Assembly: GCF_002160515.1 (NCBI RefSeq)
Contig: NZ_NFKS01000009.1
Coordinates: 1 to 64,000, forward strand
DNA: 64,000 bases
Direction: 5' to 3'
Origin: Anaeromassilibacillus sp. An172
Lineage (GTDB): Bacteria > Bacillota > Clostridia > Oscillospirales > Acutalibacteraceae
In this document: positions 34,801 to 42,246 of the stretch, piece by piece
Layout: the number at the start of each line of letters is the position of its first letter
How positions within the stretch are numbered: the stretch's first letter is position 1
Notes under the pieces: generated by a model
The model's database searches: none
Seen by the model: the letters and a program-made list of their open reading frames with translations, nothing else
Told to the model about the DNA's origin: nothing
Made by a program: the position numbers and the translations under genes

Positions 34801-35736
34801 ATGAGTGAGAATAATTACGTTAAAGATTTTATAGTTATTTTGGACCTTGAATGGAACAGCGGTTTTTGCAGAACGCTTAAAAGAAATTTTAATGAGATTA
34901 TCGAAATCGGAGCGGTGAAGCTGGACAGCAATCTTGAAACAGTTGACACCTTTTCTGAAATTGTTATGCAGAAATTTAATATGAAGTTTAACCCTTGGGT
35001 TCAGGAGCTTACACACATTTCTCAGTGGGAATTAAACAGCGCAAAAGAGAATTTTAAGACAGTTTATAAAAAATTCGGCGCTTTTCTGGGAGATGCGGTT
35101 CTTATGACCTGGGGAAGCACAGATTTGTCGGTGCTGTCTGAAAACTGCCGTGTGCATTTCGGTACCGCAAAACCGCTCTTTGTTAAAAAGTACTGCAACT
35201 TGCAGACTTACTGCGCTAAGGCTTTGAATATGTACGACGCATCAAAACAGATGGGTTTAAGCGCCGCCTGTGAGCATATGGGTATTGAGATACCGGAAAT
35301 TCCTCTCCACAGAGCGGTAAACGATGCGGAAGTCAGCGCAATGTGCTTGAAAGCTGTGTACAACCGTGATGTTTTGGATTCTCAGACTGCGGTTACTGAC
35401 GACGAGTTTTTCAGAAGAATGAGCTTCAAGCCCAAGTATCTGAGGGATTTGGATAATCCGTTGGTGGATAAATCCCTTATTGAAATGGACTGCCCTGTCT
35501 GCGGAAAAAAGATGACACGCACTTCTGATTTGAAATTCCACAACAGAGGTTTTCGTGCCGATTTTTCCTGCGACTCATGCGGAGAAAAGAGAACAGCTAT
35601 GTTTGTTTATAAGCTCTGCTTTGACGGGGTTAAGTTTAAAAAGAAGTTTTTAAAGCCTGCTCCGGTCAATGAGGAAGAACCTCAGACAGAACGTAAAATG
35701 AAGCTGGCAGCTACTAAACTTTATCAGGAATCATAA
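34801..35736 (+). CDS. DnaQ-like 3'-5' exonuclease with C-terminal zinc ribbon
   Basis: 311 residues. DEDDh fold: Exo I DLEWNSG (Asp/Glu), an Exo II aspartate in TWGSTDLSVL, and Exo III HRAVNDAEVSAM (His, Asp). The first 190 residues resemble the sporulation/inhibitor-of-KinA-type exonucleases of Firmicutes. From about residue 230 a zinc ribbon, CPVC...CDSC, and a basic tail follow, probably a nucleic-acid-binding add-on. It should act on DNA or RNA 3' ends; target unknown. Own terminator downstream. Confidence 0.85.
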   Translation: MSENNYVKDFIVILDLEWNSGFCRTLKRNFNEIIEIGAVKLDSNLETVDTFSEIVMQKFNMKFNPWVQELTHISQWELNSAKENFKTVYKKFGAFLGDAVLMTWGSTDLSVLSENCRVHFGTAKPLFVKKYCNLQTYCAKALNMYDASKQMGLSAACEHMGIEIPEIPLHRAVNDAEVSAMCLKAVYNRDVLDSQTAVTDDEFFRRMSFKPKYLRDLDNPLVDKSLIEMDCPVCGKKMTRTSDLKFHNRGFRADFSCDSCGEKRTAMFVYKLCFDGVKFKKKFLKPAPVNEEEPQTERKMKLAATKLYQES

Positions 35737-35749
35737 TATTTTATTTACA

Positions 35750-35785
35750 AAATCCTCTCCGGAATCTTCGGGGAGGATTTTTTTG
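35750..35785 (+). terminator. Terminator of the exonuclease gene
   Basis: AAATCCTC (35750) pairs with GAGGATTT (35773-35780) with inner GC pairs, followed by TTTTG. Confidence 0.85.
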
Positions 35786-35834
35786 TCAAGAGTTTTTGGA
35801 AATTTTTTCTACATATTTCTACATTTTTCGCAGT

Positions 35835-35856
35835 ACTGTACCTTTTTTGGTACAGT
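35835..35856. promoter_or_regulatory. Operator-like perfect palindrome upstream of the sigma-4 gene pair
   Basis: ACTGTACC, six T, GGTACAGT: 8-bp perfect inverted repeat with a 6-nt spacer, one helical turn and a half long, which fits a dimeric repressor site. It lies about 160 nt before the first gene of the pair. Confidence 0.5.
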
Positions 35857-35878
35857 GAATGTTAAATATCTTTCACAT

Positions 35879-35892
35879 GGAACAACCGTTCG
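35879..35892. promoter_or_regulatory. Possible LexA-type (SOS) box
   Basis: GGAACAACCGTTCG matches the Gram-positive LexA pattern CGAAC-N4-GTTCG at all but the first base. A single candidate site, so chance cannot be excluded. Confidence 0.35.
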
Positions 35893-36013
35893 ATGAAAAT
35901 ATTGTAAAATTCTTCCTTACCTGCTAAAATTTTATTAGAGTTTTGAACGCCCCGCAAAACTCGTTTGGAAGTTATATAAAAAATATTTCTTTTATGTGAA
36001 AGGGATGGTTGTG

Positions 36014-36238
36014 GTGGATTATATTAAGTGGTCTGAAGAATATATGGAAAATGCGGAAATCATAAAAAGTAATATCGACAAGATACAGGAAAGAATTAAA
36101 AATGCGCCCCCAGAGAAAAAAAGTACTTTTTATGAGCTTTTGGGAAAATACAGAACCATATATTACGAAAGTCTTAAAACAGCGGAATTTTTGAGAAACA
36201 GAAGTGTGGAGAGTGGAACAAGATGCCGAATAATGTAA
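36014..36238 (+). CDS. Small helical protein preceding the orphan sigma-4 protein
   Basis: About 74 residues. The start is GTG 36011 or 36014, 5 or 8 nt after AAGGGA; longer starts at 36005 and 35996 are less likely. Sequence is helical and charged (EEYMENAEIIKSNIDKIQERIKNAPPEKKSTFYELLGKYRT), probably a coiled coil. It overlaps the next gene by 16 nt in another frame. Small coiled-coil partners before sigma-region-4 proteins occur in Firmicute mobile elements. Function unknown. Confidence 0.6.
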   Translation: MDYIKWSEEYMENAEIIKSNIDKIQERIKNAPPEKKSTFYELLGKYRTIYYESLKTAEFLRNRSVESGTRCRIM

Positions 36239-36519
36239 TTCATATTAAGGACGACAACGCCGACGCAGTGTTTTTTGATTATTACTGCGCAAATTCAGGC
36301 GGAGTTTCCTGCGGAAAGGACAAAATGAAAAAAATCCTGCAAAAAGCAATGAGGGAAGAGCTTACAGAAAAACAAAGAGTGTGCATGACAAGATATTATC
36401 TTGAAAGCAAAACCATTAGGGTAATCGCAACGGAGATGAGCTTGAGTCCTTCAACTGTTTGCAGACACATTCAAAACGCAAGAAAAAAAATCCGCCACAT
36501 TGCGGATTACTATATCTGA
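36223..36519 (+). CDS. Sigma-70 region 4-like DNA-binding protein
   Basis: 98 residues. The C-terminal half ELTEKQRVCMTRYYLESKTI, then RVIATEMSLSPSTVCRHIQNARKKIRH, is a sigma-70 region 4 helix-turn-helix. No region 2 is present, so it cannot be a complete sigma factor. Such orphan proteins act as late-gene or excision regulators in phage-like and integrative elements, but no integrase is nearby. It overlaps the helical protein upstream and is followed by a terminator. The palindrome and LexA-like box upstream suggest regulated expression. Confidence 0.75.
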   Translation: MPNNVIHIKDDNADAVFFDYYCANSGGVSCGKDKMKKILQKAMREELTEKQRVCMTRYYLESKTIRVIATEMSLSPSTVCRHIQNARKKIRHIADYYI

Positions 36520-36539
36520 TTGAACTTTAAAATATGAAG

Positions 36540-36575
36540 AAAGGGAAGTGTTTTTTTTAACGCTTCCCTTTCGTT
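36540..36575 (+). terminator. Terminator of the sigma-4 gene pair
   Basis: AAAGGGAAG (36540-36548) / CTTCCCTTT (36563-36571), then CGTTTAATGTTATTTTTT. Confidence 0.75.
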
Positions 36576-36589
36576 TAATGTTATTTTTT

Positions 36590-36920
36590 ATGAAAATAAA
36601 AAAGCTAAATAAGAGCGAATCATTCCAAAGACCAAACAAAACGCCTCGCCCAACCTGTACAGAAGTTAATTTATATATCAAACCTTGGCAGATCGGAAAT
36701 AAAAAATAAAAAAGCTAAATGAAAGCGAACCATTCCAAAGACTAAACAAAACGTCTCGTCCGACCTGTGTAGAAGTTGATTTTTATATCCAACCTCGGCA
36801 GATAGGAAATAAAAAATAAAAAAGCTAAATGAAAGCGAACCATTCCAAAGACTAAACAAAACGTCTCGTCCGACCTGTGTAGAAGTTGATTTTTATATCC
36901 AACCTTGGCAGGTCGGATAT
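36590..36920 (-). repeat. Three 110-bp tandem repeats, each with an 8-31-8 hairpin (minus orientation)
   Basis: The left arms lie at 36650, 36760 and 36870, giving an exact 110-bp period. Arms (plus strand): CCAACCTG/CAGATCGG, CCGACCTG/CAGATAGG, and the perfect pair CCGACCTG (36870-36877)/CAGGTCGG (36909-36916), all with 31-nt loops. On the minus strand the right arm is followed by GACGAGACGTTTTG and then by GGAATGGTTCGCTTTC. Apparent minus-strand ORFs here are made of the repeat and are not genes. Confidence 0.9.
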
Positions 36921-36925
36921 AAAAA

Positions 36926-37135
36926 TCAAAGCATGAAGTCTTCGGGGGTGAAGGTTTGGGAGAGGGTGGGTTCTCCTTTTGGCTTGCGCATGGTTGGGTT
37001 GTATTTAAACTTTCTGCATTTTCCGTTTTTGATTGTTTTTCCTGCGGAACAAAGAAACTCCTTTCCGTTGCTTACGGAATTTTGGCAGTATTCGCAGTTT
37101 ACCTCTATTGAAGCTCCGAAAAGCGGTGTTTTCAT
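36926..37135 (-). CDS. Small cysteine-rich protein, probably zinc-binding
   Basis: 69 residues. Four cysteines in the N-terminal half: CEYC, then C29 and C40 (NCEYCQNSVSNGKEFLCSAG...GKCRKFKYNP), spaced like a zinc knuckle. C-terminal part Pro/Lys/Thr-rich and basic-to-acidic. AAAGGA 9 nt before ATG. Its stop lies beside the hairpin repeats. A conserved type of small clostridial protein; function unknown. Confidence 0.65.
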   Translation of the reverse strand: MKTPLFGASIEVNCEYCQNSVSNGKEFLCSAGKTIKNGKCRKFKYNPTMRKPKGEPTLSQTFTPEDFML

Positions 37136-37218
37136 GTTTACACGTCCTTTGCTTTATTGTTTTGGCAGAAAAATATAGTTTTTGTTTATAATTAAATTAT
37201 ATCATCGATTATTTTTTC

Positions 37219-37247
37219 TTGCAAGTGATAATCTTATATAGTAAAAT
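37219..37247 (+). promoter_or_regulatory. Predicted promoter of pgeF
   Basis: TTGCAA (37219-37224), 17-bp spacer, TAAAAT (37242-37247). Confidence 0.5.
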
Positions 37248-37285
37248 AAACTAATCAAACAAATCACTTAAAGGGAGTTGTTTTA

Positions 37286-38119
37286 ATGTTCAGTATAAAT
37301 TCAAAGACCATGACACTTAAAGAAAATAAAGGTGTTTGCTTTCTCAAATATAATGAGCTTGAAAAAATTGATTTTATAAATCACGCCTTTTCTACAAGAA
37401 TAGGCGGAGTTTCTGAAAATGAGTTTACATCTATGAACCTTTCATTTGGCAGAGGCGACCCGGATGAAAATGTTACTGAGAATTATAAGATTTTCTGCGA
37501 CGCAGCAGGCTTTGACTATGAAAGCCTTGTGGCTTCCGCTCAGGACCATAATACTTTTGTAAGGGTTGTGACTAAGGCGGATAAAGGCGTGGGAATCTAT
37601 AAACCACGTGATATCCAGAGCGTTGACGCTGTGGTGACAAATGAAAAGGGAGTTACCTTAGTTACATATTACGCAGACTGCACACCGCTGTTCTTTGTGG
37701 ATACAAAGAATAAGGCTATAGGCCTTGCCCATGCGGGATGGCGTGGAACCGTGGGCAGAATAGGCGAAAAGGTCTTAAAAACCATGAAAGAAAACTACGG
37801 CACAAACCCTCAGGATGTAAAGGTATGTATAGGCCCTGCAATTTCAAAGTGCTGTTACGAGGTTGACAGTCCTGTGGCTGAAAAGTTTTTAGGGCTTGAG
37901 GGACTGGACAGCTCAAAGTTTGTCTTTGATAAGGGCGAAGGCAAGTATATGCTTGACCTTTTGGAATGTAACAGACAGATTGTGGTGAGCGCCGGAGTTA
38001 ATCCCGAAAATGTGGTTTTGAGCGACCTTTGCACAAAATGCAACAGCGACCTTTTATGGAGCCACCGTGCCACAAACGGTAAAAGAGGCACAATGAGCGC
38101 CTTTATGTGTATTAAATAA
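37286..38119 (+). CDS. pgeF: Peptidoglycan editing factor PgeF (YfiH/laccase-domain family)
   Basis: 277 residues. The family zinc/copper-site residues are in TYYADCTPLFFVD (Cys), GLAHAGWRGTVGRI (His) and IGPAISKCCYEVD, with CNSDLLWSHRATNGKRGTMSAFM at the C-terminus. PgeF in E. coli edits L-Ser out of muropeptide precursors; older names are polyphenol oxidase or laccase-domain protein. AAAGGGAG ribosome binding site. Single gene facing the RluA-family gene. Confidence 0.93.
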   Translation: MFSINSKTMTLKENKGVCFLKYNELEKIDFINHAFSTRIGGVSENEFTSMNLSFGRGDPDENVTENYKIFCDAAGFDYESLVASAQDHNTFVRVVTKADKGVGIYKPRDIQSVDAVVTNEKGVTLVTYYADCTPLFFVDTKNKAIGLAHAGWRGTVGRIGEKVLKTMKENYGTNPQDVKVCIGPAISKCCYEVDSPVAEKFLGLEGLDSSKFVFDKGEGKYMLDLLECNRQIVVSAGVNPENVVLSDLCTKCNSDLLWSHRATNGKRGTMSAFMCIK

Positions 38120-38126
38120 ATTTTTG

Positions 38127-38159
38127 AAAGCCGAGGAATTTTATTTCCTTGGCTTTTTT
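38127..38159. terminator. Bidirectional terminator between pgeF and the RluA-family gene
   Basis: AAAGCC(G)AGGAA / TTTCCT(T)GGCTTT, followed by T6 on the right and preceded by A-rich DNA for the opposite strand. Confidence 0.8.
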
Positions 38160-39226
38160 CTGTTGTCCGGTTTTTTGTAGTTTTTATTTTTCTGACTTTT
38201 TGGAGCAGATTTTTTTGAGCTGTTTTCCTTTGAGGAGGGGAGAGTTTTCATGTTCTCAAAAGGTGTAAAGTCGATTTTGCCGTTTTTTGCAAACCATATT
38301 GTTTTTACTGAAAACTCTTTGCCGTCAAGATAGGAAAGTATTCCTCCGTCGGTTTCAAATTTGAAAACAAGCTTGTAGGAATAAAGAGCCTGACGTGTAA
38401 GTCCCAAAGCTCTGTTCTGAGCGTTTAAGCCGTATTTTCCGTCGCCGGCTAAGGGATGACCGATTGAAGCCATGTGTGCTCTTATCTGGTGGGTTCTTCC
38501 TGTGAGAAGCTCTACCTCCACAAGGCTCAGTCCTCTTTGTTCGTCTAAAACCTTGTACTTTGTTTTTATGGTTTTGGAATTTTCTGTGGGCTTTTTAAGA
38601 ACGTAAACACGGTTTTGGCTTTCGTTCTTTTCAAGATAATCTATGAGCAAATCCTCTTTTTTCTTTAAAGTTCCGAAAACAAGGCAGAGATAGTATTTCT
38701 CAAGCTCTCGGCTTTTCATCTTCTGGTTTAAAATTCTAAGACTTTCGGCGTTTTTGGCGGCAATTACAATTCCGCCTGTGTTGCGGTCTATTCTGTTTAC
38801 AAGAGCTGGAACAAAGGAATTTTCATCCTTTGGGTCGTATTCGCCTTTGTCGTAAAGATAATGCTGTATTCTTGAAATAAGGCTGTCAAAGTGGTAGTTT
38901 TCGTCCTGATGAACTATAAGTCCCGGCTGCTTGTCCACAAGAAGTATGTTTTCGTCCTCGTAAACTATTGAAAGCTTTGAGGGAGCTTTTAAAAAGTCGT
39001 AGCTGTCATATACTGGAGCGTCAAAAAATTCATCCTTAATATACAGGGTGAGAACGTCGCCCTCTTTAAGGCGTGAGGATATTTCGCACTTTTTACCGTT
39101 GAGCTTTATGTATTTGGTTCTTATATATTTGTACATCAATGGCAGAGGCATTGTCTTAAATCTCTTTGTAAGAAATTTATCAAGCCTTTGTCCGCTGTCG
39201 TTTTTGTTTATTTCAATGGTTCTCAT
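38141..39226 (-). CDS. RluA-family pseudouridine synthase
   Basis: 361 residues from ATG 39226 (AGGACGGTG upstream); the longer ORF to 39259 is rejected. S4 domain at the N-terminus (DSGQRLDKFLTKRF, TKYIKLNGKKCEISSRLKEGDVL), then the catalytic domain with NRIDRNTGGIVIAAK. The aspartate is kept, while the usual HRLDxxTSG is changed to N-R-I-D-x-x-T-G-G, a known subfamily variant. RTHQIRAHMASIGHPLAGDGKYG is the second conserved block. Long Lys/Ser-rich basic C-terminal tail, probably RNA-binding. It modifies rRNA or tRNA uridines. Confidence 0.92.
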   Translation of the reverse strand: MRTIEINKNDSGQRLDKFLTKRFKTMPLPLMYKYIRTKYIKLNGKKCEISSRLKEGDVLTLYIKDEFFDAPVYDSYDFLKAPSKLSIVYEDENILLVDKQPGLIVHQDENYHFDSLISRIQHYLYDKGEYDPKDENSFVPALVNRIDRNTGGIVIAAKNAESLRILNQKMKSRELEKYYLCLVFGTLKKKEDLLIDYLEKNESQNRVYVLKKPTENSKTIKTKYKVLDEQRGLSLVEVELLTGRTHQIRAHMASIGHPLAGDGKYGLNAQNRALGLTRQALYSYKLVFKFETDGGILSYLDGKEFSVKTIWFAKNGKIDFTPFENMKTLPSSKENSSKKSAPKSQKNKNYKKPDNRKKPRK

Positions 39227-39341
39227 ATTACACCGTCCTGTTAGTTTTACGGTAATCATTATACCAAGATAAGAATGTCACTTCAAGAATTTTATGTAAC
39301 AAGTTTTTTGCCTTTGTATATTATGGTAAAGGGTGATGATT

Positions 39342-39488
39342 ATGAGCCGCTGCAGAAGAGGCCCAAACGCTGTGGCTATTGCTTTCGGCGCCGGATTGAT
39401 TGTGGCGAGTATATTTGAATGTGAATGTGTAGTCATGATTGCAGCCATAACCATCATAATAATAGCTTTGAGCTGTGGCAGGAGGTAG
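39342..39488 (+). CDS. 48-residue cysteine-containing membrane microprotein
   Basis: ORF MSRCRRGPNAVAIAFGAGLI..., then IFECECVV and a hydrophobic stretch (MIAAITIIIIALSC), ending CGRR. It has basic ends and one or two membrane spans. GGGTGATG lies upstream of ATG. The next small ORF starts 4 nt after its stop and uses the GGAGG formed by its last codons as ribosome binding site, so the two are translationally coupled. Not recognised; a spore or envelope peptide is conceivable. Confidence 0.55.
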   Translation: MSRCRRGPNAVAIAFGAGLIVASIFECECVVMIAAITIIIIALSCGRR

Positions 39489-39491
39489 CTT

Positions 39492-39590
39492 ATGAAAGTT
39501 ATACTTATTGAAAGACCGAAGTTTTTATCTTTTCTCCTCAGAAGAATTTACCACATTCCAAAAATAAAAACCAACGGAAATCCGGGCTGA
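39492..39590 (+). CDS. 32-residue basic microprotein coupled to the preceding one
   Basis: MKVILIERPKFLSFLLRRIY, then HIPKIKTNGNPG: an amphipathic, basic helix of the type that binds membrane surfaces. GGAGG at 39481-39485, 6 nt before ATG. A terminator follows at 39622. Two coupled microproteins with good signals are unlikely to be chance, but no homologue is known to me. Confidence 0.55.
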   Translation: MKVILIERPKFLSFLLRRIYHIPKIKTNGNPG

Positions 39591-39621
39591 AAGCTAAAAA
39601 CAACTGAATAGTAACAGCAGA

Positions 39622-39669
39622 AACATCCGTCTAAAGCTTTTTATGTAAGGGCTTAGGCGGATGTTTTAT
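39622..39669 (+). terminator. Terminator of the microprotein pair
   Basis: AACATCCGTCTAAAGC / GCTTAGGCGGATGTT, loop about 14 nt, then TTATC. Strong stem. Confidence 0.8.
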
Positions 39670-39794
39670 CATTCTGTTGTTTTTGTTATGACAAGAAAAA
39701 GAAAATTTATGAATAAAAATGCACATATTCAGACTGTATTTTTTATCTTAGTTACATGTTTTTTACAAAGCACTTGTATTTTTTACCTTATTTA

Positions 39795-39823
39795 TTGACA
39801 AAAGCTGAAAATGGTAGTATATT
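39795..39823 (+). promoter_or_regulatory. Promoter of livJ
   Basis: TTGACA (39795-39800), 17-bp spacer, TATATT (39818-39823), 61 nt before the GTG start. Confidence 0.75.
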
Positions 39824-39884
39824 TCAAAGTGCAATAACATTGCGAAGATTATGCATAAAAATGAATAAAATGGAGGTATTTAAA

Positions 39885-41102
39885 GTGTTCAAGAAATTTA
39901 TTGCCCTCGCACTTGCATCACTCATGGTAGTGGGCGCACTTGCAGGATGCGGCGGAAACAACACAGACAACACAGACAACACAGCTACAGAAAACACAAC
40001 TACAGCTGACGGTGCTTCTGAAAACACAGGTGCAACAGGCGGTACTATTAAGATCGGCGCAACAGGCCCTCTCACAGGTGATACTGCTGTTTACGGTAAG
40101 GCTGTTCAGAACGGCGCACAGCTGGCTGTTGACGAAATCAACGCAGCAGGCGGCGTAAACGGCTACCAGCTCGAGTTCAAGATGCAGGACGACGAAAACG
40201 ACGTTGAGAAGGCTGCTACAGCTTACAACGCTCTTAAGGACTGGGGTATGCAGATTTCCCTTGGCTCTGTTACAAGTAAGCCATGTATCAATGTTAACTC
40301 TTATGCTTCACAGGACAACATGTTCCTTTTGACTCCTTCTGCTACAGCAGTAGAGAGCATCAACACAGACAACGCTTTCAGAGTTTGCTTCTCTGACCCT
40401 AACCAGGGTGCTAAGTCTGCTGAGTATATCTCACAGCAGGGTCTTGCTACAAAGATTGCTGTAATCTATGACAGCTCTGACCCATATTCATCAGGTATCT
40501 ACAACACATTTAAGGCTGAGGCTGAGAAAGACGGTCTTGAGATCGTAGCTGCTGAGGCTTTCACATCTGACGCTAAGTCCGACTTCTCTGTTCACCTCCA
40601 GAAGGCACAGAGCGCAGGCGCAGAGCTTGTATTCCTTCCAATCTACTATCAGGAAGCTTCTCTTATCCTCCAGCAGGCTAAGAGCAAGGGCTATGAGCCA
40701 CTCTTCTTCGGCTGCGACGGTTTGGACGGTATCCTTGCTATGGATAACTTCGACACAAGCCTTGCAGAGGGCGTAATGCTCCTCACACCATTCGCAGCAG
40801 ACGCTCAGGATGAAAAGACTGTTACTTTCGTTTCTGCTTTCAAAGAGAAGTTCAACGAGACTCCTAACCAGTTTGCAGCAGACGCATACGATGCAATCTA
40901 TGCAATTAAGGCTGCTTTGGAGAAGGGCAACGTAACAGACCCAACAATGAACTATTCAGACCTTTGTAATATCCTCAAGGTTGCTATGACAGAAATCACT
41001 GTTGAGGGCGTTACAGGTACAATCACTTGGACTGCTGACGGTGAGCCTAACAAGGAGCCTAAGGGTATGATTATCGAAGACGGCGCTTACAAAGCAATGT
41101 AA
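39885..41102 (+). CDS. livJ: Branched-chain amino acid ABC transporter substrate-binding lipoprotein
   Basis: 405 residues from GTG 39885, placed by GGAGG 9 nt upstream and by the lipoprotein signal MFKKFIALALASLMVVGALAGC (lipobox cysteine residue 22). A longer frame to 39756 would spoil the signal peptide. A Thr/Asn/Asp-rich linker is followed by a type 1 periplasmic-binding fold: IKIGATGPLTGDTAVYGKAVQNGAQLAVDEINAAGGVNG and LLTPSATAV. Captures leucine/isoleucine/valine or a related ligand outside the membrane. A terminator-like hairpin separates it from the permeases, giving more lipoprotein than channel. Confidence 0.93.
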   Translation: MFKKFIALALASLMVVGALAGCGGNNTDNTDNTATENTTTADGASENTGATGGTIKIGATGPLTGDTAVYGKAVQNGAQLAVDEINAAGGVNGYQLEFKMQDDENDVEKAATAYNALKDWGMQISLGSVTSKPCINVNSYASQDNMFLLTPSATAVESINTDNAFRVCFSDPNQGAKSAEYISQQGLATKIAVIYDSSDPYSSGIYNTFKAEAEKDGLEIVAAEAFTSDAKSDFSVHLQKAQSAGAELVFLPIYYQEASLILQQAKSKGYEPLFFGCDGLDGILAMDNFDTSLAEGVMLLTPFAADAQDEKTVTFVSAFKEKFNETPNQFAADAYDAIYAIKAALEKGNVTDPTMNYSDLCNILKVAMTEITVEGVTGTITWTADGEPNKEPKGMIIEDGAYKAM

Positions 41103-41141
41103 TTTCGGTATAATACTTTTGTAAATTAAAATTTTAAAATT

Positions 41142-41178
41142 CCCCGTCTGAGGTATAAAACCCTTGGGCGGGGTTTTG
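41142..41178 (+). terminator. Terminator or attenuating hairpin between livJ and livHMGF
   Basis: TCCCCGTC...GGGCGGGG stem with AGG/CCC inner pairs, followed by TTTTGTTTT. Confidence 0.8.
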
Positions 41179-41286
41179 TTTTGATTGAGTTAGACTCCTT
41201 TTTTTATTTTTCCGCTTTTTACCTGTTTAAAGCTGTAACTTATTAGCCTTTTTGGCGTTTAAAATGCAAAATAATCGGTTTTAATA

Positions 41287-41315
41287 TTGTATTGGTGAAA
41301 AAAGTGTGATACAAT
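41287..41315 (+). promoter_or_regulatory. Predicted promoter of livHMGF
   Basis: TTGTAT (41287-41292), 17-bp spacer, TACAAT (41310-41315), 40 nt before livH. Confidence 0.55.
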
Positions 41316-41354
41316 AAAAATTGTTATTTTATTGGGTATGAAAGGAGAAAAAGT

Positions 41355-42236
41355 ATGGAATTTATTTCATATTTGGTAAACGGCATAAGCCTTGGCAGTA
41401 TTTATGCCCTTATTGCTTTGGGCTATACTATGGTTTACGGTATTGCTAAAATGCTTAACTTTGCCCATGGCGACGTTATCATGATAGGCGGTTATGTTGT
41501 ATTTACTTCTATGACTACTATGGGAATGCCCACATGGGTGTCAATCTTAATCGGCATAGTTTTTTGTACTTTGCTCGGTGTTGTAATCGAAAAGGTTGCT
41601 TATAAGCCTTTGAGAAACGCAACTTCTTTGGCTGTTCTTATTACAGCTATCGGTATGAGCTATTTCCTCCAGAACCTGGCACTTATTGTGTTTGGAGCAG
41701 GCGGAAAGACATTTACCTCTGTAGTAAGCATGAAGCCTATTTCGTTGTTTGACGGACAGGTTACAATCTCCGGCGAAACTATTGTTACAATTATAGTTTC
41801 CGTTATCCTTATGATTGTGCTTACACTTTTCGTAAACAGAACAAAGCCCGGAAGAGCTATGCTTGCTGTTTCTGAGGACAGAGGCGCTGCACAGCTTATG
41901 GGTGTAAACGTAAACAGAACTATTTCCCTTACTTTTGCTATTGGCTCAGGTTTGGCAGCTGTTGCAGGCGTGCTTATGTGTTCTTCATACACAACACTTA
42001 CACCTTACATCGGTGCTATGCCTGGTATCAGAGCTTTCGTTGCTGCGGTATTCGGCGGTATCGGAAGTATTCCTGGAGCTATGATAGGCGGTATTTTGAT
42101 TGGTATCATCGAGAACCTTTCAAAAGCTTATATCAGTTCACAGCTTTCCGACGCTATAGTGTTTGCTGTTCTTATTATCGTTTTGCTTGTTAAGCCTACA
42201 GGTCTTATGGGCAAAAAGATTGCAGAGAAAGTGTAG
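41355..42236 (+). CDS. livH: Branched-chain amino acid ABC transporter permease LivH
   Basis: 293 residues, about eight membrane spans. Start LVNGISLGSIYALIALGYTMVYGIAKMLNFAHGDVIMIGGY is diagnostic of LivH; the ATPase-contact loop is AVSEDRGAAQLMGVNVNRTI. Forms the channel with LivM. GAAAGGAG ribosome binding site; livM starts 10 nt after its stop. Confidence 0.95.
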   Translation: MEFISYLVNGISLGSIYALIALGYTMVYGIAKMLNFAHGDVIMIGGYVVFTSMTTMGMPTWVSILIGIVFCTLLGVVIEKVAYKPLRNATSLAVLITAIGMSYFLQNLALIVFGAGGKTFTSVVSMKPISLFDGQVTISGETIVTIIVSVILMIVLTLFVNRTKPGRAMLAVSEDRGAAQLMGVNVNRTISLTFAIGSGLAAVAGVLMCSSYTTLTPYIGAMPGIRAFVAAVFGGIGSIPGAMIGGILIGIIENLSKAYISSQLSDAIVFAVLIIVLLVKPTGLMGKKIAEKV

Positions 42237-42246
42237 GTGATTGGAT

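Noticed and set aside
36451-36859. Minus-strand ORFs of 76 and 62 residues with repeated WN(D/G)SL...FFIF peptides
   Set aside because: They translate the 110-bp repeat and their similarity only mirrors the DNA repeat.
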